Assembly (NCBI GenBank): GCA_964016885.1
Contig: OZ024744.1
Span: 65,160,047-65,224,046, forward strand
DNA: 64,000 nt
From: Eledone cirrhosa
Lineage: Eukaryota; Mollusca; Cephalopoda; Octopoda; Eledonidae
Direction of reading: 5' to 3'
Shown: positions 21,885-32,281 of the stretch, one piece after another
Layout: each line of letters begins with the position of its first letter
Position numbering within the stretch: position 1 is the stretch's first letter
The notes under the pieces: generated by a model
The model's input: only the letters and a program-made list of their open reading frames with translations
What the model was told of the DNA's origin: nothing
The model's database searches: none
Program-made: the position numbers and the translations under genes

Positions 21885-22377
21885 AGTATGTATGTAAGCT
21901 AGTACAACCTGTCACATGGTCGGGTCATCAGCAACTAAACCGGCAACCCAACCAACTTTACTTTTGGACACCCTGCAAGACAAAAAAACAAAACCTGACA
22001 AAGGGCGGAAGAACTCATAAGAGTCAACGGCCATCCAAAAATGTGTAAATATGTACATACATGTATGCATGTGTATATACGTATATACATGTATGCATGT
22101 GTATGTATATGCATAGGGACATAGAAATAAGTTGGATACCCGATCACGCAGTTAAACCACTAGGAGTGAAGGACCTCTAGCCTTTATCAGGGCATTCTTC
22201 TAGGCGAAGGCAACTCAGGAAACTGGGATAACTCCAACATAAAACCTGTGGCTATGTTGATCTTTTATTCTTTTCGGGTTATAGCTACTGTTGCTCAGAG
22301 AGTGGGATTGCCTCTACGCACAGTCTTTCTCACTTTAAAAAAATGTTCACGCACAAGCACTGCACGATAGAACAAAT
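21885..22377 (+). mobile_element. Family B repeat pieces
   Basis: Block GTACAACCTGTCACATGGTC ... AAGAGTCAACGGCCATCC at 21900-22037, a CATGTATGCATGTGTATA tract at 22055-22120, then GAAGGCAACTCAGGAAACTG and CAGAGAGTGGGATTGC at 22190-22310. Confidence 0.5.
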
Positions 22378-22379
22378 TA

Positions 22380-22572
22380 ATTGTTTCTACTTTTGGCACA
22401 AGGCCAGCAATTACCCAGTACATTACTGGAACTTTATTTTATCGACCCCGTAAGGATGAAAGGCAAAGTTGACCTCGGCAGAATTTGAACTCGGAATGGA
22501 AAGGGCCGTAACTCTATGCGTCAAAGCATGATGTCCGACCCTTTACCGATACTGCCAATCCACCGCCCTTAC
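22380..22572 (-). mobile_element. Cephalopod-type tRNA SINE, copy 4, with 17-bp target-site duplication
   Basis: The SINE is complete from TTGTTTCTACTTTTGGCACA to CGATACTGCCAATCCACCG. It is bracketed by CACGATAGAACAAATTA (22363-22379) and CACGATAGAACTAATTA (22573-22589), a 17-bp direct repeat with one mismatch. That is the expected footprint of LINE-mediated insertion into the family B repeat. Confidence 0.9.
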
Positions 22573-22589
22573 CACGATAGAACTAATTA

Positions 22590-23059
22590 ATAATTGTTAA
22601 TAATGTTATATCGTGCAATGGGCATACTCAATAACGAGGGGGCACCCATCATGTATGTATGTAAGCCATTCTTAACACCAACCACTTGTGTACAGTGTGT
22701 ACATGGTGTGTTTTATCATGACATGAACACTAGGGAGGATGTTGATCATCGATTCAACTGAAGAGTCCTCTTTACCCTAGAGAAGGAGGGGGGGGTGATG
22801 ACTTGTCTCAAGTGAGCCCTGTTTAGTGGCGGATAAGATGGAGAGGTGGGGGGGGGGGGAGATGACAGACATGATGTCAGGGGTAACCGCTGATGAGTGG
22901 GAAGAAGTAAGGATGATGACAAGCATGATGTATAACAAGTGTGTTGAGATATGACAGGGTCATGTGAGAGAGGAAAGGAGTGACAGGTAACCCTGTAGAG
23001 AAAAGCGATACAGTAGTGGTAAGAACAGTTACTAAACAGCTATTGACAGGCGTTTTGGG
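22590..23059. other. No gene recognised; G-runs
   Basis: It has several G-tracts (22787-22796, 22846-22858). No coding support. Confidence 0.35.
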
Positions 23060-23289
23060 ATCTAAACCAGCCATGTCTGGCCAGAATTCTCTCACCTCTT
23101 TCTGTTCAAACCAACCATAACTGGCCACTCATACTGATGTTAAGGTATTGTTCTCAAAATAAATAATATCAAAATCTCATAGATTCAATACTATGTGAGA
23201 TAATAGTATATATAGTATATATAGAGTATATATAGTATATATAGAGTATATTTAGTATATAGAGAGTAATGTAAATGGTAAAGGGTTAA
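23060..23289. mobile_element. piggyBac-like MITE, copy 6
   Basis: The left end is decayed (GGATCTAAACCAGCCATG) and the right end AATGGTAAAGGGTTAA is retained. The interior has an added run of AGTATATATAGTATATATAG near 23212-23270, a local tandem expansion. Confidence 0.75.
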
Positions 23290-23369
23290 GAAGAATGGAA
23301 ATGATTCTGGATAGAGTGGGGGTGGCTACAGGGATATTGGGGAGGAAATATGTTATGGGTGTATGACAA

Positions 23370-23371
<2 letters not shown>

Positions 23372-23447
<76 letters not shown>

Positions 23448-23456
23448 AGTGTGTAG
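23372..23456. repeat. (TG)n microsatellite
   Basis: About 40 TG units with single interruptions. Confidence 0.95.
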
Positions 23457-23689
23457 GTGGGGGGGGGGTGACAGGGTGATAAGAGAGCTGAGAAGGGTGG
23501 GGAGTATATGATGAGAACACTTGCTATGACAGGTGTGATGGGATTTAAAGTGGCTGGAATAATTCTGGTTAAAGTCGGGTACAGTAACGGTAAAACTAGT
23601 TACTAATGAGCAATGGGGAAGGTGGGAACATGCATAGACAGAGTCATATATAGACATGTTTTATACCAGTAGGTGAGTGTTCTCCAGTA

Positions 23690-24824
23690 CCACATGTTGC
23701 CAATTCTTGCAGTCCTAAATCATCTCTGTTGTGAGATTCAGCTTCGTGAGGTTGGGATTCGCTACTTCATCCCAAGTCTTCCTTGATCTACCTTTTCCAT
23801 GAATCCCATCCACTGAGATCTCTTTTATTTCTTTATACAGCTGTCAAATTCCATATGCATCACATGTCCATACCAACGCTATCTTCTCTCTTGTACACAA
23901 ACATTAGATATCCATCAGAGCATATGTGATTCATTTCTTTCTAGCCTCCATTACATATATATCAGGAAATGAAGTTGACTGCTGCACTGACAAGTCATGT
24001 ATGGGACCTGAAGGATAAAGGGATCTTATACATGATTAACTGGAACATTCTAGATAAACCACACCCTTATAGTAAAGAAACAAAGATATGTTCAAGGGTC
24101 ATGTTGGTGACACAACAAATAGCATGCAGTCCACACTGTAGAGTGGTTGTTTTGGAGCCACAACAAAAAGCTCCCAGTCCACACTGTAAAGTAGTCATTT
24201 TGGAGCCACAATAAAAAGCCCCAAGTCCATACTGCAAAATGGTCGTTTTATGCTTAATTTTTCTCTCTGCTTACTTATGCTACCATTCGTACACATTAAT
24301 ATTACAAATCCACTGGAGAATACTAACTTCATTTCTTTCTAGCCTTCACAGATCTTCCACCGTCAAAACCCGTATCACACTGCTATGTAGCTTTTCTGTA
24401 AACATGCAGGCATCATACAATCTACTCTTTACTCTGAAAGGAAAGTCCTTTGTTGTCAACAGAGGTGCCAACTCCCTACGTTTCTTCCATCCCATTATTA
24501 CTCTAGCTATTATGCTTTCAGAGCATCCCCTGCTTCACTGCTAATTAAGTCAGTTAGGTACCAAAAGCTGCCAATAATTTCTAGAAAGTATCCCTGGCAG
24601 TTGAGAAAATCTATCATTTCAGATGTGTTCTTAGTAGTTATTTTTCATGCGCATCTGCCACAATCAAAATTTATCTTCTCCTTGAACCTGCTTGTAATCC
24701 CACTACATCTCTTGTGCATCCATAGATTACACTGTGCGCAAATTATGCAATTTCTGCCAACTACTTTTTGACATATTAAACAGGGGTGTTCCACTTACTG
24801 TATTAGAGTCTTATCTTCTTTCCT

Positions 24825-24830
<6 letters not shown>
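23690..24830 (-). pseudogene. Family A LINE 3' half, remnant
   Basis: On the minus strand decayed codons give a GHVM(R)-type C-terminus near 23860. The family CSE--AR-...WKK segment lies near 24480-24515, FRV-SRL/CLYDAC-like codons near 24410-24440, and finger and RT edge sequence near 24600-24800. A plus-strand stretch of family A 3' UTR modules (23965-24290) interrupts it. No frame is long enough to be functional. Confidence 0.55.
23965..24290 (+). mobile_element. Family A 3' UTR modules inserted in a family A remnant
   Basis: It contains GGTGACACAACAAATAGCAT and three repeats of CCCAGTCCACACTGTAAAGT-type modules (about 50 bp apart). The same block is found at 33000-33135. Confidence 0.5.
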
Positions 24831-24876
<46 letters not shown>

Positions 24877-24879
24877 CTT

Positions 24880-25352
24880 TGATAACTTTGATAGGTTTCG
24901 GCCAGTATTGGCCCAGGCCATGTCTAACTTAATAGCACCACCTGGCGAAGTCTTACAAATCAGTGTTTGGGCACCATGGCCCACTCGAGCAGAGAGTTAT
25001 TGTTTACGGAGGTATATCCGGGTGTAGGAGGCTTATCCGGGATTTCTTGAAGGAATTTATCCAAAGACTTCTTGAACTTGATGGGGTCTGTCTCTGCTTT
25101 GATGTGTCTTGGTGTAATGTTAAAGAGTGCAGGGCCAATTGAGGTGAAATAATTGTGACGTATTGTTGTTATGTGATGCGAGTGGGATTTTTGTTCTGGG
25201 CGGATAGCACGGGGCCCAAGCCTTGCGTGTACACTAAAGATGATGCCAACATCATTTGGGCTAAGCTGATGGAATATTTTCCACATCATACAGATAATGT
25301 AGCACTCACGGCGACGTTGACGAGAATAAAGTTTGAGGAAACAACACATCAC
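24880..25352 (-). pseudogene. Family D (CR1/Rex-like) LINE RT C-terminus
   Basis: The minus-strand frame 25352-24960 (130 residues) contains ICMMWKIFHQLSPN, YFTSIGPALFNITPRHIK, FKKSLDKFLQEIPDKPPTPG and NNNSLLEWA. This order (YKIL...GP-LFN-LP--I...FK--LD-FL...PD-P...GY...SLLDW) is characteristic of CR1/Rex-type LINE C-termini following the RT domain. The stop at 24960 is followed by a 3' UTR with GGCCAATACTGGCCGAAA, whose end is repeated at 36425-36465. The catalytic core is absent, so it cannot be active. The open frame suggests a fairly recent truncated copy. Confidence 0.7.
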
Positions 25353-25412
25353 CCGGTCTGAGAATTGAACTCACAACTTTTCGATTGCAAGGCCAATGGT
25401 CTAACCACTATA
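25335..25412 (-). mobile_element. tRNA-related SINE fragment
   Basis: Inverse of GTGGTTAGACCATTGGCCTT and GTGAGTTCAATTCTCAGACC, the head of the cttagtggttag SINE type. Confidence 0.55.
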
Positions 25413-25585
25413 TATAGTTAAAAGAATAGAGGTGTAACACACAAGTTATTATATATTGGTAAACGGAATAGAAAATGCTGACAAATTGTTCACAGTTGAA
25501 AAATGGTTTAATTAGGAATAAAAGAGTATTAGTGATTGTATGGGTTAGTATTCAGTTGTGGTTTTAAGTTTTTAAGTTTTTACCG

Positions 25586-25653
25586 GTTGCGCATTTCTAA
25601 ATGCTTTTCAAAAATAATTTTGAGATAGAGTGTCCGTGCTGTTTGCAGCACGG
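25586..25653 (-). repeat. Hairpin-bearing repeat (TTGAAAA-hairpin-GCAAC) and perfect stem-loop
   Basis: The minus strand reads TTGAAAA, a 14-nt hairpin (GCATTT/AAATGC), then GCAACCGGTAAA. The same arrangement with a 13-nt hairpin occurs at 29445-29469. Next to it, 25630-25653 is a perfect 10-bp stem-loop (GTCCGTGCTG TTTG CAGCACGGAC). Confidence 0.5.
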
Positions 25654-25666
25654 ACATATTTAGAAA

Positions 25667-25870
25667 CACACAGTAGACGCGTTCTTGAAGCTAGTAAAAT
25701 GAGGTATCCTCTTGATAAGTCGGCAGACCTCGCAAGGACTCTATATCTTTATGATGTATTGTTTTTGTTTATGCCACGAAACTACGTAGTCGAGGAATCT
25801 AGGAACAGTTTAGGTATGATACATTTTATTACTAATTATATCTAAATGTTTCTTCTCTCTTCATAATGTA
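25667..25870 (+). repeat. 204-bp direct repeat, first copy
   Basis: It is nearly identical to 26266-26460 (from GTAGACGCGTTCTTGAAGCT to CTCTTCATAATGTAT); I saw a single A/G difference at about 25734. It has an open frame (RRVLEASKMRYPLDKSADLA...) ending in the same stop in both copies. No family is recognised. Confidence 0.8.
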
Positions 25871-26265
25871 TTTTTAACTCTGATACTGGTTCAGTCTAAT
25901 TCAACCGGATTGGTCTGTCCCAGTCATTCATTGAGCAACATCGGTGAGGTTGGCACCATTGACTCACGGTTGGGTGTGGATGCATTCATGTATATGTGTG
26001 TGTCCGCATGTATCTGTGTGTTTCTAAATATATTGTTCATAACTCCCTCTGGTCGAGTAATCTTTGAAGTGTGGTGACTGCTGGAAAGCTGCCATTACTC
26101 ATACTTCTCGCCTCCTTCACCACCTCTTCTGTGGCTTCGATATGAATACCCCCTCCGCCTCCGTGGTATTTTCTTCGGGGTTATAAGAGGCTTAGCTCTG
26201 TTTCTCGACCGTTATATCGCGTGACTATCTCCCCCTCCGCCTTTTGGGATTCTTTCTCACGTCAT

Positions 26266-26460
26266 GTAGACGCGTTCTTGAAGCTAGTAAAATGAGGTAT
26301 CCTCTTGATAAGTCGGCAGACCTCGCAGGGACTCTATATCTTTATGATGTATTGTTTTTGTTTATGCCACGAAACTACGTAGTCGAGGAATCTAGGAACA
26401 GTTTAGGTATGATACATTTTATTACTAATTATATCTAAATGTTTCTTCTCTCTTCATAAT
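26266..26460 (+). repeat. Direct repeat, second copy
   Basis: Second copy of 25667-25870, about 599 bp downstream. The two could be terminal repeats of a small element or a duplicated segment. They lack the TG...CA ends of ordinary LTRs. The intervening ~395 bp has no coding frame. Confidence 0.8.
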
Positions 26461-26472
26461 GTATATATATAT

Positions 26473-28893
26473 AGCCAGGTAGATTATATCCTTACCAGAA
26501 GACGTGACAGAGTGTCTGTTGTAAACACTAAATCCCTCCCCCATGAAGAATGCACCTCCCAACATAGACTGATAATTAGCGACCTCATAGTCAGGACGAG
26601 ACGTACTCGACAGCAGAAGAGGACTATCCTCAGGAGAAAAATATGGAAGCTAAAGGACCCCACAGCCAGAAATAAATTTCAAAGCATATTACTTGATGCT
26701 TTCGACAGTAAGGAAGAACATTTAGAGTCGGACAATATAGAGGGACAGTGGGAATTTCTGAAAGCAAACCTGCTGTTGGCGACAGACGAAGTCTGTGGCT
26801 GGAGCAGGCCTGTAGGCAGGAAGAGAGTAACATGGTGGTGGAACAGTAAGGTGGAGGGGTCAATCAAGGCCAAAAAGCAGGCTTGGAAAGTATGGCGGGA
26901 TGGGGGAAGTAGAGTAGACTATCAAGTGGCCAGGAGGGAAGCTAGGAGAGAAGTGTACTTAGCAAGAAGGGAAGCTGAGGAAAGAAAGTTCAAGCATGTT
27001 CTACAACGCGATGACCAAAAACGTGAGGTGTTCAGGATTGCTAGGCAATGCGTCAAGGAAAACCGTGATATTGTCGGGGAGAAGTGTGTACTTAACGATG
27101 ATGGCATACTTGCCATCACCGACACTGATAAGAAGGTAGCTTGGAAGTGTCACTATGAAAGGCTACTAAACGAGGAGAATAAATGGGAGAAAGACAGTCT
27201 CCCCCATATCGACCTAATAGAGGGACCAGCAGTGTTAGTCGAGGGGAGTATAATAAGTAAGGCAATCAAGGATATGAAGACGGGTAAGGCGGCTGGGCCT
27301 TCGGAAATAGTTGCTGAGATGCTGAAGGCATCTGGCACGGTGGGACACACCATGGTCACCCGCATAGTTAACCAAGTCGTACAGAATGGGGTTGTTCCGA
27401 AGGACTGGCATAGCAACATCATCGTTAACTGTTATAAGGGTAAAGGAGACGCCCTAGATAGGAGTAACTATAGAGGCATTAAATTAATCGACCAGGTCAT
27501 GAAGGTCACGGAAAAAGTAATAGCGCAACTAATCAGAGAGAGAATTGACCTAGATGAAATGCAGTTCGGGTTTGTGTCAGGCAAAAGTACCACAGATGCT
27601 CTTTTCATAGTACGACAACTACAGGAGAAGTACCTAGCTAAAGGTAAACCCCTCTACTTAGCTTTTGTCGACTTGGAGAAAGCCTTCGACAGAGTCCCTC
27701 GCTCCATTATCTGGTGGGCTCTTAGAAAACTAGGCGTTGACGAATGGCTTGTGAGGGCTATACAAGCCATGTATAAAGAAACAGTCAGCAAGGTTAGAAT
27801 TAACAACGAATATAGTGAAGAGTTTAGCGTAAAAGTTGGCGTCCATCAGGGCTCTGTTCTCAGCCCCCTACTATTTATTATTGCCCTTCAGGCTATAACA
27901 GAGGAGTTCAAGACAGGCTGCCCATGGGAACTCCTATACGCAGACGACCTGACACTCGTAGCGGAATCAATGGCCGAGCTAGAGAAGAAATTCCAAACAT
28001 GGAAGCACGGCCTAGAGTCAAAAGGACTTAAAATTAACCTGGCTAAGACCAAAGTTCTAGTTTGTAGGAAAGAAAACAAGGCGGCGGTCCCTTCTGGGAA
28101 ATGGTCGTGCTCGGTGTGTAGGAAAGGCGTAGGTAGAAACTCCATTTTATGTCCTAAATGCAAAGTATGGGTGCATAAAAGATGTAGTGGGATCACAGGT
28201 AAGCTAACTAAGAACATAGATTTTACATGTGGCCGGTGTTCTGGTGCAATAAGTAGCAGCAAGGGCCCACAAAATACTAGCTCTTTCAATTGCGCAGAGG
28301 GTTCTATAGAAATAGTGGACAGCTTCCGTTACCTGGGCGATAAAATCAGCAGTGGGGGAGGGTGCTCTGAAAGTACTGTAGCTAGAGTCAGAACTGGTTG
28401 GAAAAAGTTCAGAGAGCTTATACCACTATTAGCTGCTAAAGGGTTCTCCCTAAAAATGAAAGGCAGGTTGTACGATGCCTGCATACGAACAGCAATGTTG
28501 CATGGCAGTGAGACCTGGGCATTGTGTGCAGAGGATATACGCAGACTAGAGAGGAATGAAGTTTGCATGCTCCGCTGGATGTGTAACAGTAATATACGTG
28601 AACGGCAAAGCATAAACGAACTAAGGAAAAAATTAGAGATAAGAGGGATCAGATGTTATTTACTCGAGAGAAGGCTACGTTAGTATGGACACGTGATGCT
28701 CATGAAAGTCGATAGCTGTATAACAAAGTGCAGGGCAATAAAGATAGACGGTAGTCACGGAATAGGCAGACGTAGAAAAACCTGGGACGAGCTGATAAAC
28801 TCCGACATCACACACTTACACCTCTCCAAGACAATGTCACTGGACCGAGACCTTTGGCGGTACTCAGTAACAGAGAAGACCCGCCTTACCTAA
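26473..28893 (+). pseudogene. Family A (RTE-like) LINE polyprotein, 5'-truncated, one nonsense codon
   Basis: The frame is open from 26473, entering at the last endonuclease motif (SQVDYILTRRRD), so the first Met at 26512 is not the true start. Order of domains counted from 26512: linker with CGWSRP and WWWNSKV; RT palm from about residue 255 (MKTGKAAGPSEIVAEML), SNYRGIKLIDQVMKV, FVDLEKAFDRVPRS, GVHQGSVLSPLLF and the catalytic YADD at about 476-479. A PHD-like zinc finger follows at about 533-577 (CSVC, CPKC, HKRC, CGRC), then DSFRYLGDKISSGGG and the C-terminal domain. TAG at 28681-28683 replaces the Trp of RLRWYGHVM, after which the frame continues to TAA at 28891. The reverse transcriptase would copy its own RNA at a nicked target site. 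Otherwise the reading frame is intact, which points to a young insertion. Confidence 0.9.
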
Positions 28894-29274
28894 ATATATA
28901 GTAAAACCTACTCCAGCCAGTAGGCATCTCTAACAAAATACACCCCGTCCCACCACCCCCACCCTCACCCCATCCACACCACCCCGTTCTATGTAAAGTT
29001 ATGTTGGTGCCACGCCATCCAGGCCGAAACAAATGAGATCGTGTAGGTGTCACGACAAAAAAACACACAGTCCACGCTGTAATGTGGCCGTGGCAGTCCA
29101 CACTGTAAATATGGTTGGTGTTAGGAAGGGCATCCAACTGTAGAAAACCTGCCAGACAGTCCTATGCGAGCAAGACAATCACTCTTGCCTCAAGTGGGAC
29201 TACCCCCGTCCAAACCCATGCAAGCGTGGAACACGGACGTTAAACGTTGATGATGATGATGATGATGATGATGA
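28894..29274 (+). mobile_element. 3' UTR and (GAT)n tail of the family A LINE
   Basis: It has C-rich sequence, GCCGAAACAAATGAGATCGT, two ACACAGTCCACGCTGTAATG-type modules, AGGAAGGGCATCCAACTG and the terminal CAAGCGTGGAACACGGACGT. A TTGATGATGATG tail follows. This terminal block is the signature used to identify the other 3' ends in the window. Confidence 0.85.
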
Positions 29275-29532
29275 TATATATATATATATATATATATTAG
29301 AAAGTGAGGTGTTTTTTTTACAAAATGAAAAATAACCGAGGTGTCCTACACGAGTGAAAGTATAAAGAAAAAAAGATGAAATCTAAAATGCAACTGGAGT
29401 TTTATTTTTAAAAAAATATATATATTTATTTGGTTCCTTTACCGGTTTCGCAGTTCTTCTGCTTTTCAAAAGTAGAGTTGAGATGGAGGGTCTGTGGTTT
29501 TTCTCACATCTCATGTATATATATATATATAT
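29275..29532. repeat. (TA)n-flanked repeat with TTGAAAA-hairpin-GAAAC on the minus strand
   Basis: The minus strand at 29469-29445 reads TTGAAAA, a 13-nt hairpin (GCAG AAGAA CTGC) and GAAAC, then CGGTAAAGGAACC. TA runs lie on both sides (29275-29297, 29514-29532). It resembles a degenerate member of the hammerhead-like set. Confidence 0.4.
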
Positions 29533-29720
29533 AGGAACCAATAAGACCCCGACGGCTGAGCTCAAGCCGTTTCGACGGCTAATTCTGGACGTCATAACGG
29601 CTTGAGCTCAGCCGTCGGGGTCTTACTGGTTCCTATTACCCACTCTACTACCCCAAGTATTGAGTACTTTGGTGCGTTATGGTCCACCTGGTTCCTTACC
29701 ACATTTCCTTCGTTATATAT
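29533..29720. repeat. Palindromic dispersed repeat, second copy
   Basis: GGAACCAATAAGACCCCGAC begins a palindrome to about 29640 (loop near 29590), followed by CCAAGTATTGAGTACTTTGG and TGGTCCACCTGGTTCC. It is the inverse orientation of 11372-11585, with a shorter palindrome arm around the loop. Confidence 0.8.
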
Positions 29721-29755
29721 ATATATATATATATTGCAAGGCAAAAATATACATC

Positions 29756-30171
29756 TTACCTCAAACATACTAAACAAGGTTGAGCAGACACATTCTAAAC
29801 ATCAGACTGGAATTGAAATAAACTATGTGATAAGATGGATGAGAAATGTTCTAAATGTGGTCACATTCAGGTGGTTGAAGGAAAGATTCTTTAGAAGTTC
29901 TCAGAGAAATCCTCTGTTGTGGTAATGGACAGGTATTACTACCACCTATTCTCCATTCATCTGCTGTGATTAAAGAACTGTTAATTTAAACTATTGATGA
30001 TGGTGTCAAATTTATATCTAGTATGAGGGGCTTACAATTCATGATTTCATCTTTCATATCCTCAGACATAATGGGTACTAAATCTTAATCCATTAGGAAT
30101 ATATACACATAAATAGACAATGAGGGTCTTCCATCGATTACCCTTTTATTTAATTGCTTCTACAAATCACG
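29756..30171 (+). repeat. ~415-bp dispersed repeat, inverted copy at 44416-44865
   Basis: From CAAACATACTAAACAAGG to AATTGCTTCTACAAATCACG the sequence is the reverse complement of 44865-44416 with few differences (for example GGACAGGTATTACTACCACC). A decayed third fragment lies at 31005-31080 (CATAATGGGTACTAAAT). No coding domain is recognised. Confidence 0.75.
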
Positions 30172-30595
30172 AATCTCCATCTTGCCAACAACAACCCTGA
30201 GCACCTTTTTGAATTCCATGTGTCTAACCACTGTGGACATAATTACAAAATCAGAAAACAGTACAGCTCCCATGAATTTCGTAAACATTTTTTCACGCTC
30301 AGGGTTTCTGAAGAATGGAACAAACTACCTGCATCAGTTGTTAGCTGTCGGGGCACTGCATCCTTTAAAACCTCCATGCTTCCCAAAATTCGCCAACACT
30401 ACACCTGATATCCCCCCCCCCCCCCCTTACACACACGCGCGCATGTATCTGTGAGTATCTGTGTGTATATCATGACATACTCTGCTCACTTTCCTGACAT
30501 TTGTACATTATTCTATGTACTATATTTACACCTTTGCTGAGTTGCAGTGCATCTGAGCACTGTACACAATAATTTTAATGATTATTATTATTATT
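30172..30595 (+). pseudogene. LINE RT C-terminus (CR1-like) with (ATT)n tail
   Basis: The frame ending at 30408 reads NLHLANNNPEHLFEFHVSNH, YSSHEFRKHFFTLRVSEEWN and KLPASVVSCRGTASFKTSML. The pattern RK-FF--RV---WN-LP--VV....FK is the usual end of CR1/Jockey-type LINE polyproteins, after the RT thumb. Beyond the stop is a short 3' UTR (GAGCACTGTACACAATAA) and (ATT)n. No catalytic motifs are present; it is a short 5'-truncated copy. The 84-residue frame may look like a gene but has no independent start. Confidence 0.65.
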
Positions 30596-30596
30596 A

Positions 30597-30793
30597 AGGT
30601 GGTGGATTGGCAGTATCGGTAGAGGGTCGGACGCCATGCTTTGACGCATAGAGTTACAGCCCTTTCCATTCTGAGTTCAAATCCCGCTGAGGTTAACTTT
30701 GCCTTTCATCCTTACGGGGTCGATAAAATAAAGTACCAGTAATGTACTGGGTAATTGCTGGCCTTGTGCCTAAAGTAGAAACAATTATTATTG
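30597..30793 (+). mobile_element. Cephalopod-type tRNA SINE, copy 5
   Basis: Full length from GGTGGTGGATTGGCAGTATC to GTAGAAACAATTATTATT, inserted at the (ATT)n tail of the preceding LINE end. Confidence 0.88.
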
Positions 30794-30796
30794 ATA

Positions 30797-30990
30797 AAGG
30801 GTGGTAGATTTGCAGTACGGGTAGAGGGTCTGAAACCATGCTTTGCAGCAAAGAGTTACGGCCCTTTATGGTCTGAGTTCAAATCCTGCTAAGTTTAACT
30901 TTGCCTTACGGGGTCGATAAAATAAAACACCAGTAATACACCAGGATAATTGCTGGCCTTGTGCCAAAAGTAGAAACAATTATTATTATT
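30797..30990 (+). mobile_element. Cephalopod-type tRNA SINE, copy 6 (diverged)
   Basis: Immediately follows copy 5. GGGTGGTAGATTTGCAGTAC head, GAGTTCAAATCCTGCTAAG B box, a short deletion around CTTTGCCTTACGGGG, then AATAATTATT-type end. Confidence 0.85.
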
Positions 30991-31408
30991 ATTGATAGGA
31001 GTGTAAGATTTAGATTTAATATTAGGGGCTTATAACTCATGATTTAGTTTTCCCATCCTCAAACATAATGGGTACTAAATAGTGTGTGTATGCATGCAAT
31101 TGATGGCGGGGTGGGGTGTCTCCCAGCAAATACTCTCATATTTAATTGCCTTCAGAATATCAGGAATCACTACCTTTTGCAGTTTATGTCAATCAGTCAC
31201 GTTCCAGAAACTGGTGCAGCCACTCGTTGGGTGCCACTCTAGATGTTTTTGTAGTCAGCTGTTGCCACTGGCCACTATTCTCCATCATTTTTAGAAGGGT
31301 ACCAGTGTGGTGACCAGTCAAGTCTTTAATGTTGTTGGACCAAGATTTTCTTTGTCTGTCTCTCCTTCACCCTCCCTCAAATATGTCCTGAAAGATGGTT
31401 TTAGAGGA

Positions 31409-31492
31409 GTTGTGGTAGGATTCATGACCATACCAGGCACGCTTCCATTTTTTTTCCCCATTGCAAGGTATGGTCATGAATCCCACCACAAC
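31409..31492. repeat. Inverted repeat, 26-bp arms
   Basis: GTTGTGGTAGGATTCATGAC continues to 31434, and the reverse complement lies at 31467-31492 with one or two mismatches. The loop is about 32 bp with a T-run. Confidence 0.75.
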
Positions 31493-31800
31493 TTCTTGTC
31501 TAAAATCCTCCTTCCTGTCTGCCAACATATTTGTTAACTTCCTGCTTGGCAAAGTTGTTTTGTTTTGTGCTCCGTGTATGGGATGTAAGGGATGTTTAGC
31601 AGTTTTCATAGTTATTTCCAGTTACATATATACTATAGGAATTTACAAAACAATGATATTAATGCAAATCACACTATCTTGAAGATAGTGTGTTCACACT
31701 AAAATACATACACGCTCTCTCTTTCTCTCTCACACACACACATATATATATGTGTGTGTGTGTGTGCAGATGCATTTCACAGTATTGACATAGGAAGATA

Positions 31801-31983
31801 TAATTGTTTCTACTTTTGGCACAAGGCCAGCAATTTTCCAGTACATTACTGGTACTTTATTTTATCGACCCCGTAAGGATGAAAGGCAAAGTTAACCTCG
31901 GCGGGATTTGAACTCAGATCGTAAAGGGACGTAACTCTTTGCATCAAAGAATGGCGTCCGACCCTCTACTGAAACTGCCAAAT
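31801..31983 (-). mobile_element. Cephalopod-type tRNA SINE, copy 7
   Basis: Minus orientation, AATTGTTTCTACTTTTGGCA ... GGCGGGATTTGAACTCAG ... CTCTACTGAAACTGCCAAAT. Confidence 0.85.
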
Positions 31984-32281
31984 AATGTTTTCTAGCAAGT
32001 TCTGCTTGCTACTCTACCAATTCTACTAACATATTTTTTTGACTTTTAGTAGTATTAGTAAGTTCTGTTAAAGACAAGATGGGGATGAGGGTGTCATTTA
32101 TAATACTTACTCTTGTTTCATGAATGTTGTTTCCAGTACTCTAATACACACACACGCACACACACACACACATATATATACACACACACATATATACATA
32201 CATGTATACTCACACATATATATACATAAATACACTCACACACACACACTTATATATAAACACACACAAATATATATATAT

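Noticed and set aside
25667..26460. LTR retrotransposon
   Set aside because: Direct repeats are present, but there are no TG...CA ends, primer-binding site or gag/pol between them; kept only as a finding.
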